Shown: positions 36,754 through 45,165, counted from the stretch's first letter. The stretch is 64,000 nt of DNA from Hoyosella subflava DQS3-9A1 (GCF_000214175.1 NC_015564.1:1426001-1490000); one strand, 5' to 3'. A program made the numbers and translations. Notes: generated by a model from the sequence alone, not told the origin.

Positions 36754-37959
36754 ATGGAACGTTTTGTTAACTGGTCAGGAAGCCTCGCGTTCGACGCCGA
36801 ACGCCTTCGACAGCCCACTTCTGAGCAGGAAGTCATCGACATCGTTCATGAGGCACTTGATCGGGGCGGTTCCGTACGGCCAGTGGGGTCGGGTCATTCT
36901 TCGACGCCACTGGCTGAGACCGGGGACACGCTGATCTCATTCGGCCGAATGGCGGGGCTCGTTGGTGCCGACAAGAGCAACGGCCGAGCCACATTGCTGC
37001 CTGGAACCGGTCTTGCGGAGGCCGGTTCTGCACTGGCCGAGCACGGACTTGCCATGGAGAATCTGGGCGACGTTGATTACCAGTCCCTTGCGGGGGCGAT
37101 GGGTACCGGGACGCACGGGACAGGCAGGGAACTAGGCAACCTGTCCTCGACGCTCGTTGGCGGAACGCTGGTAACAGGGACCGGGGCAGTAGTGCGTTTT
37201 GGCGAACAGGCCGACAGTGCACAGGGGCAGACGCTGCTCCGGGCGGCGCAATTGGCGCTTGGCGCCCTGGGGGTGCTCACCTCGCTGACCTTGCGTGTCC
37301 AGCCCGCATTTGACCTACACCGCCAGAACTGGATGACCCACATTGATTGGGTTCTGGGCCACTTCGAAGAACTGTCTCAGACATGCCGCCATGTGGATTT
37401 CTACTGGTACCCGCGCAGCGATCGCGCACAAGTTCGCGTTCTCACACTGCCGGGGGACGAACCAGCGATCTCCCCACCCGGCTATCTCAAGAAGGACGAG
37501 CGCGGTCCCTCATACGAGGTCATCCCCAACTTTAGAGATCTGAAGTTTGACGAAATGGAATACATGCTGCCGCTTGAGCACGGGCTAGAAGCTTTTCGGC
37601 GTGTGCGCGAGCGGGTGAAGGATCGGCATCGGGACAAGGTGGGGTGGCGAGTTCTCGTTCGTACCGTCGCACCGGATGATGCGATGTTGTCGAATATCAG
37701 GCAGCCGACGATGACGATTGCGCTGCTCCAGAATGCGAGTCTTGACCACGAGCCCTACTTCCGGGACATGGAGGCGCTGTTCCTCGATTGGGGCGGGCGG
37801 CCCCATTGGGGGAAGAAGCATTACCGAACGGCGCCGGATCTACGGAGGATGTATCCGGATTGGGATGCCTTCCTCACACTGCGGGAGAAGTGCGACCCGG
37901 AAGGGGTCTTTTTGAATGACTACCTCACCGAGATCTTCGGACTGCAGGGGGCGCCGTGA
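36754..37959 (+). CDS. FAD-linked sugar-lactone/alditol oxidase (ALO family)
   Basis: The 401-residue flavoprotein belongs to the VAO family with a C-terminal ALO domain. The FAD domain has RPVGSGHS (His48 is the expected site of covalent FAD) and GTGTHGTG. The C-terminus has GRPHWGKKHY and FLNDYL, as in D-arabinono-1,4-lactone, L-gulono-lactone and alditol oxidases. It oxidises a polyol or lactone with O2; which one cannot be read. Its start abuts the P450 remnant, and its stop overlaps the next gene by four bases. Confidence 0.87.
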   Translation: MERFVNWSGSLAFDAERLRQPTSEQEVIDIVHEALDRGGSVRPVGSGHSSTPLAETGDTLISFGRMAGLVGADKSNGRATLLPGTGLAEAGSALAEHGLAMENLGDVDYQSLAGAMGTGTHGTGRELGNLSSTLVGGTLVTGTGAVVRFGEQADSAQGQTLLRAAQLALGALGVLTSLTLRVQPAFDLHRQNWMTHIDWVLGHFEELSQTCRHVDFYWYPRSDRAQVRVLTLPGDEPAISPPGYLKKDERGPSYEVIPNFRDLKFDEMEYMLPLEHGLEAFRRVRERVKDRHRDKVGWRVLVRTVAPDDAMLSNIRQPTMTIALLQNASLDHEPYFRDMEALFLDWGGRPHWGKKHYRTAPDLRRMYPDWDAFLTLREKCDPEGVFLNDYLTEIFGLQGAP

Positions 37960-38333
37960 CAAATTCTCCAATCGGCCACCGTCGGTGGGCATTCACCGCC
38001 GGGAACATCCCGGCGCGCGGGAGCGGTCCTGAACCAGAATTCACTAGCCGCGATGAGCTGTGCATTCTGAATGCGGGTTCCGCGGACGCATGCGCCGCGG
38101 TGACGGTCTATTTCGCTGACCGTGACCCAGTTGGTGTGTACCGGATCATGGTGCCGGCTGCCCGCGTTCGTCACGTACGGATCAACGACCTGATCGAGCC
38201 GGAAGCGGTACCGCTCACTGTGCCCTACGCGATGGTCGTCACGTGCGGAGCACCTATCGTTGTTCAGGTACGTCGGCTCGATACCAGGCAGTCTGCGCTG
38301 GCGCTGACAGTAGACTCCGGTATGCCTGGGTGA
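37956..38333 (+). CDS. Sensory rhodopsin transducer (ASRT) family protein
   Basis: This 125-residue beta-rich protein resembles Anabaena sensory rhodopsin transducer (PF07100): WAFTAGNIPARG, then EPEFTSRDELCILNAG, VYFADRDPVGVYRIMVPAARVRH and VVQVRRLDTRQS. ASRT is a soluble tetramer that binds the photoreceptor and is suspected to bind DNA or carbohydrate. No rhodopsin gene is in the window. Coupling to the lactone oxidase (four-base overlap) suggests a role in sugar metabolism, which is inference. Confidence 0.85.
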   Translation: MTNSPIGHRRWAFTAGNIPARGSGPEPEFTSRDELCILNAGSADACAAVTVYFADRDPVGVYRIMVPAARVRHVRINDLIEPEAVPLTVPYAMVVTCGAPIVVQVRRLDTRQSALALTVDSGMPG

Positions 38334-38336
38334 AGC

Positions 38337-39443
38337 ATGAAGGAACGAGCGGCGGTCAATCTGCGGAAGCACGCTCCGCTGCTTCTTCTTTCGGCCACGT
38401 CCGCCGGCCTCGCCTACCTCATCGCCGCCTTTGCCTTCGGTGAAGAGGGCGCCTTTTTCGCGCCGATCGCCGCAGTCATCTGCACCGGATTGACGGTAGG
38501 GCAGCGGCGTCGTCGTGCTGCGGAGATCGCGCTTGGAGTCTTGCTCGGCGGGGCCGCTGCAGACGTGCTAGTGCGTGTAGCTGGTGCGGGTGCTTGGCAA
38601 TTAGCCGTGGCAGTGCTGGTGGCGGTGACGATCGCGGTCGCGATCAGGCCGAGCGGCTTGCTCGTGAATCAGGCTGCGGTCGCCGCTGTTGTGGTTATTG
38701 CTGTCGGCCCGATACTGGACGTTTCGCCGTGGATCAGGCTAGCCGACGCCGTCATCGGCGGGTGCGTTGCGCTGCTGCTCACCGCGATCTATCCGGGAAA
38801 CCCCGTCAACGGGGTCCTCGACAGCGCGCGGAACTACGTGACCCGTCACGCTGCCATCGTGAACGAAGCGGCGGCGGCCATCGACCATCAGTCCCTGTCG
38901 CGCGCGGACCAGGCTATCGAGCAGTTGGGCGAACTGAAGGAAGCAACCTCGGCGCTCGATGACTCCGTTTCGGCCACGCGTGAACGTCTGGCTGGTGTCG
39001 GTCTGCTTCAGCGGCGCGGCCAGCGCGAAAGCACCAGGCACGTGTTAGCGCGCGCCGAAAGCCTGGTCATGAGCGCGGATGCGACTTCTGCGACCTGCCG
39101 TGGCATGTGCCGGGCGGCCTCCAACGCGGTCCGTCATCCTCGAGCTATCGACGACGTCGAGTTATCATCGGCGCTTTTCCGCCTGGCTCGGGTAATCTGC
39201 CTGATTCCGGACTGGGTAGCAGGGGCTCTGCCGGCAAGTGAACTTCGGGCGGACGCGCTGAAGGCGGCGGTCAAGGCGTCGGTCCGGGACGAGAAAGCCG
39301 GACCACGGCACACTCGCACGGTGCTGATCATGCAGATACGGTCAGCAGTGGTGGATCTGCTGCAACTCACCGGCTTGCCTCGTCCGGAGGCAGTGTCGCA
39401 GCTTGAAGCTGCCGCAGGCGAAACTGATGAACTAATTCTCTGA
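38337..39443 (+). CDS. FUSC-like membrane protein
   Basis: The 368-residue protein has six hydrophobic helices in the first 165 residues (GAFFAPIAAVICTGLTVGQRRRR is typical of FUSC/aromatic-acid exporters) and a cytoplasmic helical domain of about 200 residues. FUSC proteins are putative efflux components; the substrate is unknown. It starts three bases after the ASRT-like gene and is the last gene of the lactone oxidase unit. Confidence 0.78.
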   Translation: MKERAAVNLRKHAPLLLLSATSAGLAYLIAAFAFGEEGAFFAPIAAVICTGLTVGQRRRRAAEIALGVLLGGAAADVLVRVAGAGAWQLAVAVLVAVTIAVAIRPSGLLVNQAAVAAVVVIAVGPILDVSPWIRLADAVIGGCVALLLTAIYPGNPVNGVLDSARNYVTRHAAIVNEAAAAIDHQSLSRADQAIEQLGELKEATSALDDSVSATRERLAGVGLLQRRGQRESTRHVLARAESLVMSADATSATCRGMCRAASNAVRHPRAIDDVELSSALFRLARVICLIPDWVAGALPASELRADALKAAVKASVRDEKAGPRHTRTVLIMQIRSAVVDLLQLTGLPRPEAVSQLEAAAGETDELIL

Positions 39444-39451
39444 ATCCGGTG

Positions 39452-40411
39452 TCACGCAGCGAACTGGGGCAGAACATGTTCGCCGAAGACGTCGATGAAG
39501 CGTGCCTGCTTCTGCCCCACATGGTGAAGATAGATTTCGTCGAAACCGAGTTCTGCATACTGCCGGATCCACTCTGCGTGACGTCCGAGATCCGGCGAGA
39601 TATTGACGCTTTGCTCAAGAGTGTGGTCGGAGACGTATTTGGATCGTTCCTCAAATTGCTCAGGTGCAGAAAGCTCCGCCATCTCCGGCGGGTCAAGGAC
39701 GTTGGTGCGCCACTGATCGTGTGCGATATGCCAGGCTTCCTCAGCGGTTTCTGCCCAGCTCAAATGGACCTGCAATACTGCTCTGCCCGACGGGTTGCGC
39801 TCCCGAAAAGCCTCTAACACGCCCTTGAGGCCGTCAAGCGGCTGGTTGACGGTGATGAGCCCGTCAACCAGGGGTGCGAAGCGATGGGCCGTTTCGGGAG
39901 TGAGCGCGGGAATTAAGACTGGTACGGGCGTACCAGGGAGGTCCCAAAGCCGAGCTTCCGACGTCCGGATGTGGCGGTGATGGGTCACGGTTTCACCGCG
40001 CATTAGACGACCGATGATGTCGATCGCTTCTTCGAGAACGACCTGCCTTACTTCCTTGGGTGGCCAGGGCTGGCCTGTGACTCGTTCATTGAGGTGCTCA
40101 CCGCTGCCTGGCGCGAACCAGAAGCGTCCCGGAAACATCGTGCCCAGCGTTGCCGCGGCGTGGGCAAGTACCACGGGGTGGTAGCGGTAACCGGGCACGG
40201 TGACGACCCCCATCGGAAAACGGGTCGCTCCGAGAGCTGCTCCCAGCCAGGACCAGGCGAACCCGGAATGCCCCTGGGCGTGGGACCACGGCTCGATGTG
40301 ATCTGAGCACATCGCCGCGTCGAATCCTGCCGCTTCGGCGCGCTGAACATCATCGAGCAGCTGCTGCGGGCTGATCTGTTCGTGTGACGCGTGGAAGCCT
40401 ATGCGGCTCAA
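39452..40411 (-). CDS. LLM-class flavin oxidoreductase (TIGR03885 type, non-F420)
   Basis: The 319-residue TIM-barrel enzyme belongs to the luciferase-like group. Its start, RIGFHASHEQISPQQLL, is characteristic of the TIGR03885 proteins described as probable non-F420 flavin oxidoreductases. It has SDHIEPW and FWFAPGSGEHLNERVTG. In many genomes it lies next to the GH15 gene, as here (12 bases downstream of it). Substrate unknown. Confidence 0.87.
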   Translation of the reverse strand: MSRIGFHASHEQISPQQLLDDVQRAEAAGFDAAMCSDHIEPWSHAQGHSGFAWSWLGAALGATRFPMGVVTVPGYRYHPVVLAHAAATLGTMFPGRFWFAPGSGEHLNERVTGQPWPPKEVRQVVLEEAIDIIGRLMRGETVTHHRHIRTSEARLWDLPGTPVPVLIPALTPETAHRFAPLVDGLITVNQPLDGLKGVLEAFRERNPSGRAVLQVHLSWAETAEEAWHIAHDQWRTNVLDPPEMAELSAPEQFEERSKYVSDHTLEQSVNISPDLGRHAEWIRQYAELGFDEIYLHHVGQKQARFIDVFGEHVLPQFAA

Positions 40412-40423
40412 TGTTGACTCCCT

Positions 40424-42232
40424 TCAGTACTTTTCGATGAGCGTCAATGCGGCTGTCATGAGTGCAAGATGGCTGAGGCCCTGCGGAAGGTTGCCGAGGA
40501 AGCGATTGTCTTCCGGATGAATCATCTCCGCGTAAAGCCCCACGTCATTAGCGAGGGGGACTAACTGCGCCATAAGTCGCTCCGCTTCGGCCTTGCGGCC
40601 GACTTCCGCGAGGGCCGCAACCATCCAGAAGCTGCACGCGACGAACGCGCCCTCTTCCCGTTGCATCCCTGTGTAGCGGTAGATGAGCGGGCCATCGCCG
40701 AGCTCTTGCTGGACGGCGTCGATCGTTGTCGACATGCGCTCACTGCGGTCAAACCCGCTCATCGCGTGGATGAGAACGGATGCGTCGAGGGTGTTGCTGC
40801 CTGCGTACCACACATAGCTTTGACGCTCGTGTGACCAGCAATTCTGGAGAATCCACTGTTTGATGCGGTCGCGTTCGGTTTGCCAGCGTGCGGCCTCCCC
40901 TTCGATCTGCCCCGCTTCTGCAAGCCGCACAGCGCATTCGAGCGCGTGCCAGCAGCCCATTTTGGAGCTTGTGTAGTGACGAGCCTCGGTCAGCTCCCAG
41001 ATGCCTGCGTCTCGCTGGTGCCAGACGTCGCAAGTCCGGTCAGCGATATCGGCAAGGAGACGTGCAGTCGGCTGGTCGATGACGTTGCCGCCCTCGAGAT
41101 AGAGATCAATCATGTCGAACAAGTCGCCGTAGACGCCGAGTTGCAGCTGACCACCCACGCGGTTGCCTTCGATGACCGGGCCGATGCCCCGCCACCCGGG
41201 AGCGTCGACCTCGTGCTCAGAGTGCGGGAGCTCGCCAGCGAGGGTCGAAAAGACTTCTGGATCAGGACCTTGCTTGCGAATCATCCTGAGCAGCCAGCTC
41301 ACTGCGCTATGAACTTCTTCACGTTCCCCAAAACGAATTAGGGCGTGGAGCGTGTATGCGGCGTCGCGTATCCATGCGAACCTGTAGTCCCAGTTTTTTC
41401 CGCCGCTCGGATCTTCGGGCAAGGAAGTGGTCGCGGCGGCGGCGATCGCGCCGGAGTGGCTATGCGTCAGGACCTTGAGGGCGAGCGCACTGCGCAGGAC
41501 TTCCCCCGACCAGGGCCCGTCATAGTGGAGCTCTGACGACCAGCTTTTCCAATAGCTGACAGTTCTCTCGATACCGTCGAGAATGTGTTCCGGGTCGGGG
41601 CAGGGGAGAGGTTCGTGCCTGGTGGATATCAGCGCGATGAGTCTGTGTTTTCCCGCCTCAACAGTGATGGTTCCGCTCACCGTGCGGTCGCTGAAGTTCA
41701 GCTCTTCGCCCGCGCACCCGATCACCCCCAGCGTCACATCGCCGACGCGAAGGAGCGGGCACTGCCGCGTACTATCCGCCCACGGCGATACCCGGTTGAG
41801 CCGGGTGCCGGGCGCCACGCGCCAATGCAGTTCCATAGTGCCTTCGAGTCCATCAATGCGGCGCGCGAACTCTCCCCACGGCAGGCGTCCGCTCTTGCCT
41901 GTGTTCAGGGAGTCGGTGACTCGGACTTTGCCTGTGCCGGTCTGGTACGTGGTCTGTAGAACGTTCGTGCCGGGAATGTACTCCCGGGTTGCCGAGTGCG
42001 CCTGCGCCGGGTGCAGCTCGAAGCAGCCACCGTTCTCGCTGTCCAGAAGTCGTGCGAACACGGGTGGTGAGTCCAGGTTTGGCATCGGATACCAGTCGAC
42101 TGAACCGTCATGTGCAATTAGAGCTACAGTGCGTCCATCACCGATCGCCGCATATGATCGCAGGTCGACGTAGCCCTCTTCGCGGGCTGGGAGGTCGGAG
42201 ATTCCTATGGCTGGTGAAGCGTGATCCTGCAT
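40424..42232 (-). CDS. Glycoside hydrolase family 15 protein (trehalase or glucoamylase type)
   Basis: The 602-residue protein has an N-terminal beta-sandwich domain (LRSYAAIGDGRTVALIAHDG, VDWYPMPNLDSPPVFARLLD) and a C-terminal (alpha/alpha)6 barrel with WDYRFAWIRDAAYTLHAL. Mycobacterial GH15 members include trehalase, so it may break down trehalose or short glucans after stress. The ATG follows GAGG and lies six bases after the stop of the small ORF 42239-42349, so translation is probably coupled. The operon continues into the LLM gene. Confidence 0.88.
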   Translation of the reverse strand: MQDHASPAIGISDLPAREEGYVDLRSYAAIGDGRTVALIAHDGSVDWYPMPNLDSPPVFARLLDSENGGCFELHPAQAHSATREYIPGTNVLQTTYQTGTGKVRVTDSLNTGKSGRLPWGEFARRIDGLEGTMELHWRVAPGTRLNRVSPWADSTRQCPLLRVGDVTLGVIGCAGEELNFSDRTVSGTITVEAGKHRLIALISTRHEPLPCPDPEHILDGIERTVSYWKSWSSELHYDGPWSGEVLRSALALKVLTHSHSGAIAAAATTSLPEDPSGGKNWDYRFAWIRDAAYTLHALIRFGEREEVHSAVSWLLRMIRKQGPDPEVFSTLAGELPHSEHEVDAPGWRGIGPVIEGNRVGGQLQLGVYGDLFDMIDLYLEGGNVIDQPTARLLADIADRTCDVWHQRDAGIWELTEARHYTSSKMGCWHALECAVRLAEAGQIEGEAARWQTERDRIKQWILQNCWSHERQSYVWYAGSNTLDASVLIHAMSGFDRSERMSTTIDAVQQELGDGPLIYRYTGMQREEGAFVACSFWMVAALAEVGRKAEAERLMAQLVPLANDVGLYAEMIHPEDNRFLGNLPQGLSHLALMTAALTLIEKY

Positions 42233-42238
42233 ACAGCC

Positions 42239-42349
42239 TCAGGCATCCGGGTTCTGTGGGGACTCGCCGCGGGCTGATTGCCTTAGTCGGCGGCGCCCGG
42301 CCCAGACCAAGACGAGTACGAGAAGAGCAAGGATCACGAGTAGTTCCAT
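42239..42349 (-). CDS. 36-residue single-helix membrane peptide
   Basis: On the minus strand an ATG at 42349 opens 36 codons: MELLVILALLVLVLVWAGRR, then a basic, polar tail ending NPDA. It is one transmembrane helix plus a short positive tail. A SigF-like -10 (GGGTAG) ends ten bases before the ATG, the leaderless spacing seen at other island genes. Its stop is six bases before the GH15 start. The promoter placement and coupling make it a likely real gene. Confidence 0.6.
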   Translation of the reverse strand: MELLVILALLVLVLVWAGRRRLRQSARGESPQNPDA

Positions 42350-42359
42350 GTGTTTTGAC

Positions 42360-42384
42360 CTACCCAAAATGATGAGGCCTAATC
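42360..42384 (-). promoter_or_regulatory. SigF-like promoter for the peptide-GH15-LLM operon
   Basis: On the minus strand: GATT (42384-42381), 15 bases, GGGTAG (42365-42360), then ten bases to the ATG at 42349. Confidence 0.55.
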
Positions 42385-42489
42385 ATCGTTAGCCCGCCTC
42401 ACTACTATGGTAATCAGTTAGTAAAATCCCCCAAAATTCTTGCCGGTTTCCTTGCGTCGCGCCCCTACTGCGGGGGATGCTTAGGTACA

Positions 42490-42563
42490 GGTTGAGCCAG
42501 CAGCCGATACAACCGGGGAAGCTGGGAAGGCAACTCAGCGCCGCGTGGTAAAGGCGCGGTGCT
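42490..42563 (+). other. Two-hairpin leader RNA element, copy 2, with a third stem
   Basis: Hairpin 1: GGTTG (42490-42494) pairs with CAGCC (42501-42505) around AGCCAG, the same loop as at 29044. Hairpin 2: CCGG (42513-42516) pairs with CTGG (42522-42525) around GGAAG; the stem differs from copy 1 while the loop is kept. A third stem of nine pairs (42537-42545 with 42555-42563) follows, without a T tract. It lies 45 bases before the second STAS gene. Confidence 0.4.
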
Positions 42564-42607
42564 CGTATGCATATGTCCAGCTTCCGGATTTAGTAGCAGG
42601 AGCTGGA

Positions 42608-43015
42608 ATGATTCCGACAGCACTCCAAAAAGACGATTCCCGATGGGCCATGAGCATTACCCAAGCAAGCACGCCACGAGGAGGCGTCCGTGTCGCCGTT
42701 ATACAGGGCGAACTCGACGCCAGTAGGCGTGCGGAAATCATCGAGGGCATGCACGACTTGCTCGAGACGGGCAGTCCGGTAGTACTCGACCTGTCCCAGG
42801 TACGCTTCTGCAGTGTGGCGTGCATCGAGGCAATTGCCCAATGCGCAACGCGCGCCGATCAGATCAATGTTGACTTTACGATCTTCGCACCCCGCGTTGT
42901 CGCACGGTGTCTGGCTCTCTATGAGCCCACTCCTCACGTGGTCACCGTTGACGGTACGTCCCCCAACGGAACCGCTGATTGGCTGCAGCGGGTCTCCGCC
43001 CTTCAAGCAAGCTGA
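42608..43015 (+). CDS. Second STAS-domain protein with altered phosphorylation site
   Basis: The 135-residue product has a STAS core: VRVAVIQGELDASRRAEII, then VVLDLSQVRFCSVACIEAIA. The phospho-loop F-x-D-S-x-G is F-C-S-V-A-C-I, with Val at the Ser position. The FC-x-VA-x-IE block is shared with the STAS protein at 29.2 kb, so the two are paralogues. AGGAGCTGG precedes the ATG, very like the site of the other copy. A longer start at 42545 would fall inside the third leader stem. It may be a partner of RsbW or of an unlinked kinase. Confidence 0.78.
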   Translation: MIPTALQKDDSRWAMSITQASTPRGGVRVAVIQGELDASRRAEIIEGMHDLLETGSPVVLDLSQVRFCSVACIEAIAQCATRADQINVDFTIFAPRVVARCLALYEPTPHVVTVDGTSPNGTADWLQRVSALQAS

Positions 43016-43121
43016 AACAACACCGTGCCAGGGCACGGAAAACTGGGCTGAGGCGCTCTGGCGTCTCGGCCCAGTCGCACATTGGGCGCAAGGATTCTCC
43101 CGGGCTGAGCACGAGCCCGAG

Positions 43122-43147
43122 GTTTCATACTGCGACGTTGCGGGTAC
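43122..43147 (+). promoter_or_regulatory. SigF-type promoter for the carboxylate-amine ligase gene
   Basis: GTTT (43122-43125), 16 bases, GGGTAC (43142-43147), 71 bases before the chosen start. Confidence 0.74.
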
Positions 43148-43218
43148 CGCCGATGAACGTCCCGTCTGGCGGTCGCGCCAGGTTACGCGTCGGGCAGGAC
43201 CCCATTTCATCGGAGGAC

Positions 43219-44646
43219 ATGGTGCTCAAGGTCGACCCGCTGGAGAATCCAGACGAATCTGCGCCTAAAATCGCATTCCGCCGTTGCCCTAGCGTGGGCG
43301 TGGAGGAAGAGTTTTTGCTCCATGACACCGCGCGCGGCATGCTCGCACCGCGTGCCCCGGAGTTATTGACGCGGCTCGCGGACGCCGTATCCGGCGCCTG
43401 CTCAGAGATGCAAAACACCCAGATAGAGCTTGTCACGGAGCCGGAGACCACGCTCGAGGCAATGGCAACTGGACTCCTGCGTAACCGCGAACAAGCGTCA
43501 GCAGCGGCGAGCGAGATGGGACTGCGACTGCTCCCTGCCGGAATGCCTCCACAGATGTCCCTGCAGGCCCCACCGGCGCGGGCGTCCATCGACGATTCTC
43601 GGTACCGGAAAATTTTCGCACGCTACGGTGCCGCCGCAGAGCGCTACCAGGGTTGCGGTACGCACGTCCATGTAGAGGTGCCAGACCGCGAGACTGCTGT
43701 CGCTGTGCTTGGCCATTTGACACCCTGGTTGCCGCTTCTCGTTGCCCTAGGGGGTAATTCGGCCTATGCCGGTGGGGCCGACACACGCTTTTCAAGCTGG
43801 CGGATCGCCACCCAGCGCAGGTTCCCGGTATCCGGCTTGCCGCCGGAGTTTCGATCGGCCACACACTACGACGAGACAGTGGACGCACTTGTTGATGCCG
43901 GCCTACTCGAGGACGGTCACACGTGTTTCTGGCTCGCGCGCCTCTCAGATCGGTATCCGACGATCGAGATCCGCGCTTCTGACGTCGGACTTACGGCCGA
44001 TGATTCTGTATTGCAGGCGGCACTGGGGCGTGCCCTCGTGATGACGGCGCTGTCCGACCTCGAGAAGGGACACCCGCCTCCCACTATCAACCCGATGTGG
44101 GGTGACGCTGCAGTGTGGACTGCCGCGCGGCACGGACTCGAGGGGCCCGCACTCGACCCATTCACAGGGCGGAAGATAACGGTCAGCGAGTACACAACGA
44201 TGTTGCTCGACAAAACGACTGACGCGTTGTGTGAGGCGGGCGACTATTACGCGGTGCGAACGCTATTAGCCGCGCTGAAAAAGAGGGGCAGCGGCGCGCA
44301 GTTGCAGCGCTGCGCGGCCCGTGGAGGCCACGCAGCGGTGACCTCAATGCTGCACGGCGCAACCTGCCAGGCAGCGGGGCTCGGACGGAATGCTGGCCTC
44401 ATTCTCAATGCAGCACAACGAGATTGGAGTGACGCACAAATGGAAAATGAGCAATCGAAGTCACAGCCTGAAACGACCCCTCCCGCCGAAGACCAGACCA
44501 ACCTGGTCCACGAGGAGCATGACCCAGACACCGGTTCGCAGCCTAAAGTTGCTGGTGGTGCCATTATCTTCCTGACAGCAGCTATCGCCATTGCCTTCCT
44601 GATCGTCGCGGTCTACGTGGGGGGCCAAGCGTTCAACGCCTGGTAA
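43219..44646 (+). CDS. YbdK-type carboxylate-amine ligase fused to a small membrane protein
   Basis: Residues 1 to about 400 form a GCS2/YbdK-family ligase: VGVEEEFLLHD (27-37), TQIELVTEPETT, CGTHVHVEVPD and YPTIEIRASDVG. Such enzymes join an amino acid to a carboxylate (YbdK has weak glutamate-cysteine ligase activity). From Met408 (ATG 44440) the same frame continues as an acidic linker (QPETTPPAEDQTNLVHEEHD) and one C-terminal helix (about 447-468), like a stand-alone DUF6480-type membrane protein. GGAG lies about ten bases before ATG 44440, so the tail might also be made separately. Start: ATG 43219 with CGGAGG close by; ATG 43153 is too near the promoter. Confidence 0.82.
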   Translation: MVLKVDPLENPDESAPKIAFRRCPSVGVEEEFLLHDTARGMLAPRAPELLTRLADAVSGACSEMQNTQIELVTEPETTLEAMATGLLRNREQASAAASEMGLRLLPAGMPPQMSLQAPPARASIDDSRYRKIFARYGAAAERYQGCGTHVHVEVPDRETAVAVLGHLTPWLPLLVALGGNSAYAGGADTRFSSWRIATQRRFPVSGLPPEFRSATHYDETVDALVDAGLLEDGHTCFWLARLSDRYPTIEIRASDVGLTADDSVLQAALGRALVMTALSDLEKGHPPPTINPMWGDAAVWTAARHGLEGPALDPFTGRKITVSEYTTMLLDKTTDALCEAGDYYAVRTLLAALKKRGSGAQLQRCAARGGHAAVTSMLHGATCQAAGLGRNAGLILNAAQRDWSDAQMENEQSKSQPETTPPAEDQTNLVHEEHDPDTGSQPKVAGGAIIFLTAAIAIAFLIVAVYVGGQAFNAW

Positions 44647-44663
44647 GGGGGCGTTGATGACCT

Positions 44664-44688
44664 GTTTGTTCCGGAGCTCGGTGGGTAA
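44664..44688 (+). promoter_or_regulatory. SigF-type promoter for the SRPBCC-desaturase-dehydrogenase operon
   Basis: GTTT (44664-44667), 15 bases, GGGTAA (44683-44688), 42 bases before the SRPBCC gene. Confidence 0.66.
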
Positions 44689-44730
44689 CACACAGGAAGA
44701 CCCCGGACCCCATCAGCGAGGTGGCTTGTT

Positions 44731-45165
44731 ATGGCATCGCGAATTCGTGCTAGTGCTACTCCCGACGAGGTATGGCACGTGCTGTGCGATCCTTGGCTCT
44801 ACGCGAGCTGGGTTGTCGGTTCTTCTCGCATCCGGGACGTTGATGAGCACTGGCCCAACGAGGGGAGCCGGTTCCACCATTCCATTGGACTCTGGCCACT
44901 GCTCGACAACGATTACACGGAAGTAGTGAGCTGCGATCCCGGGCGCATGATCGAACTCGCGGCTCACTCCTGGCCGGCGGGGAAAGCGCGCGTCCGGCTT
45001 GGGCTCACTAAGGAGCCCGAGGGCTGCGAAATAGTGCTCGAAGAGTGGGTCGATTCGTGGCCCTGGAAAGCGATCCCAAAACGAGTTCAAGAGAAACTCG
45101 CCGCACCTCGGAACAGGGAGTGCCTCAGGCGACTTGCATTAATCGCCGAAGGCCGCCACGAATGA
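44731..45165 (+). CDS. SRPBCC-fold protein
   Basis: This 144-residue protein has the START/SRPBCC pattern: SATPDEVWHVLCDPWLYASWVVG, then HHSIGLWPLLDNDYTEV and a C-terminal helix. Such proteins bind hydrophobic ligands. Its stop overlaps the start of the phytoene-desaturase-like gene by four bases, so its ligand may be that enzyme's substrate. Confidence 0.83.
   Translation: MASRIRASATPDEVWHVLCDPWLYASWVVGSSRIRDVDEHWPNEGSRFHHSIGLWPLLDNDYTEVVSCDPGRMIELAAHSWPAGKARVRLGLTKEPEGCEIVLEEWVDSWPWKAIPKRVQEKLAAPRNRECLRRLALIAEGRHE

Noticed and set aside
42446-42478. GTTT followed by GGGGAT before the second STAS gene as a SigF promoter
   Set aside because: The spacer is 23 bases and the -10 is poor.
29039-42505. 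Shared 16-base word GGTTGAGCCAGCAGCC taken alone as a meaningful repeat
   Set aside because: One 16-base match is expected about once by chance in 64 kb on both strands. Only its position, hairpin form and paired second hairpin make it worth reporting.
42979-43218. N-terminal extension of the carboxylate-amine ligase
   Set aside because: It spans the SigF-type promoter and overlaps the STAS gene; the residues are not family-like.
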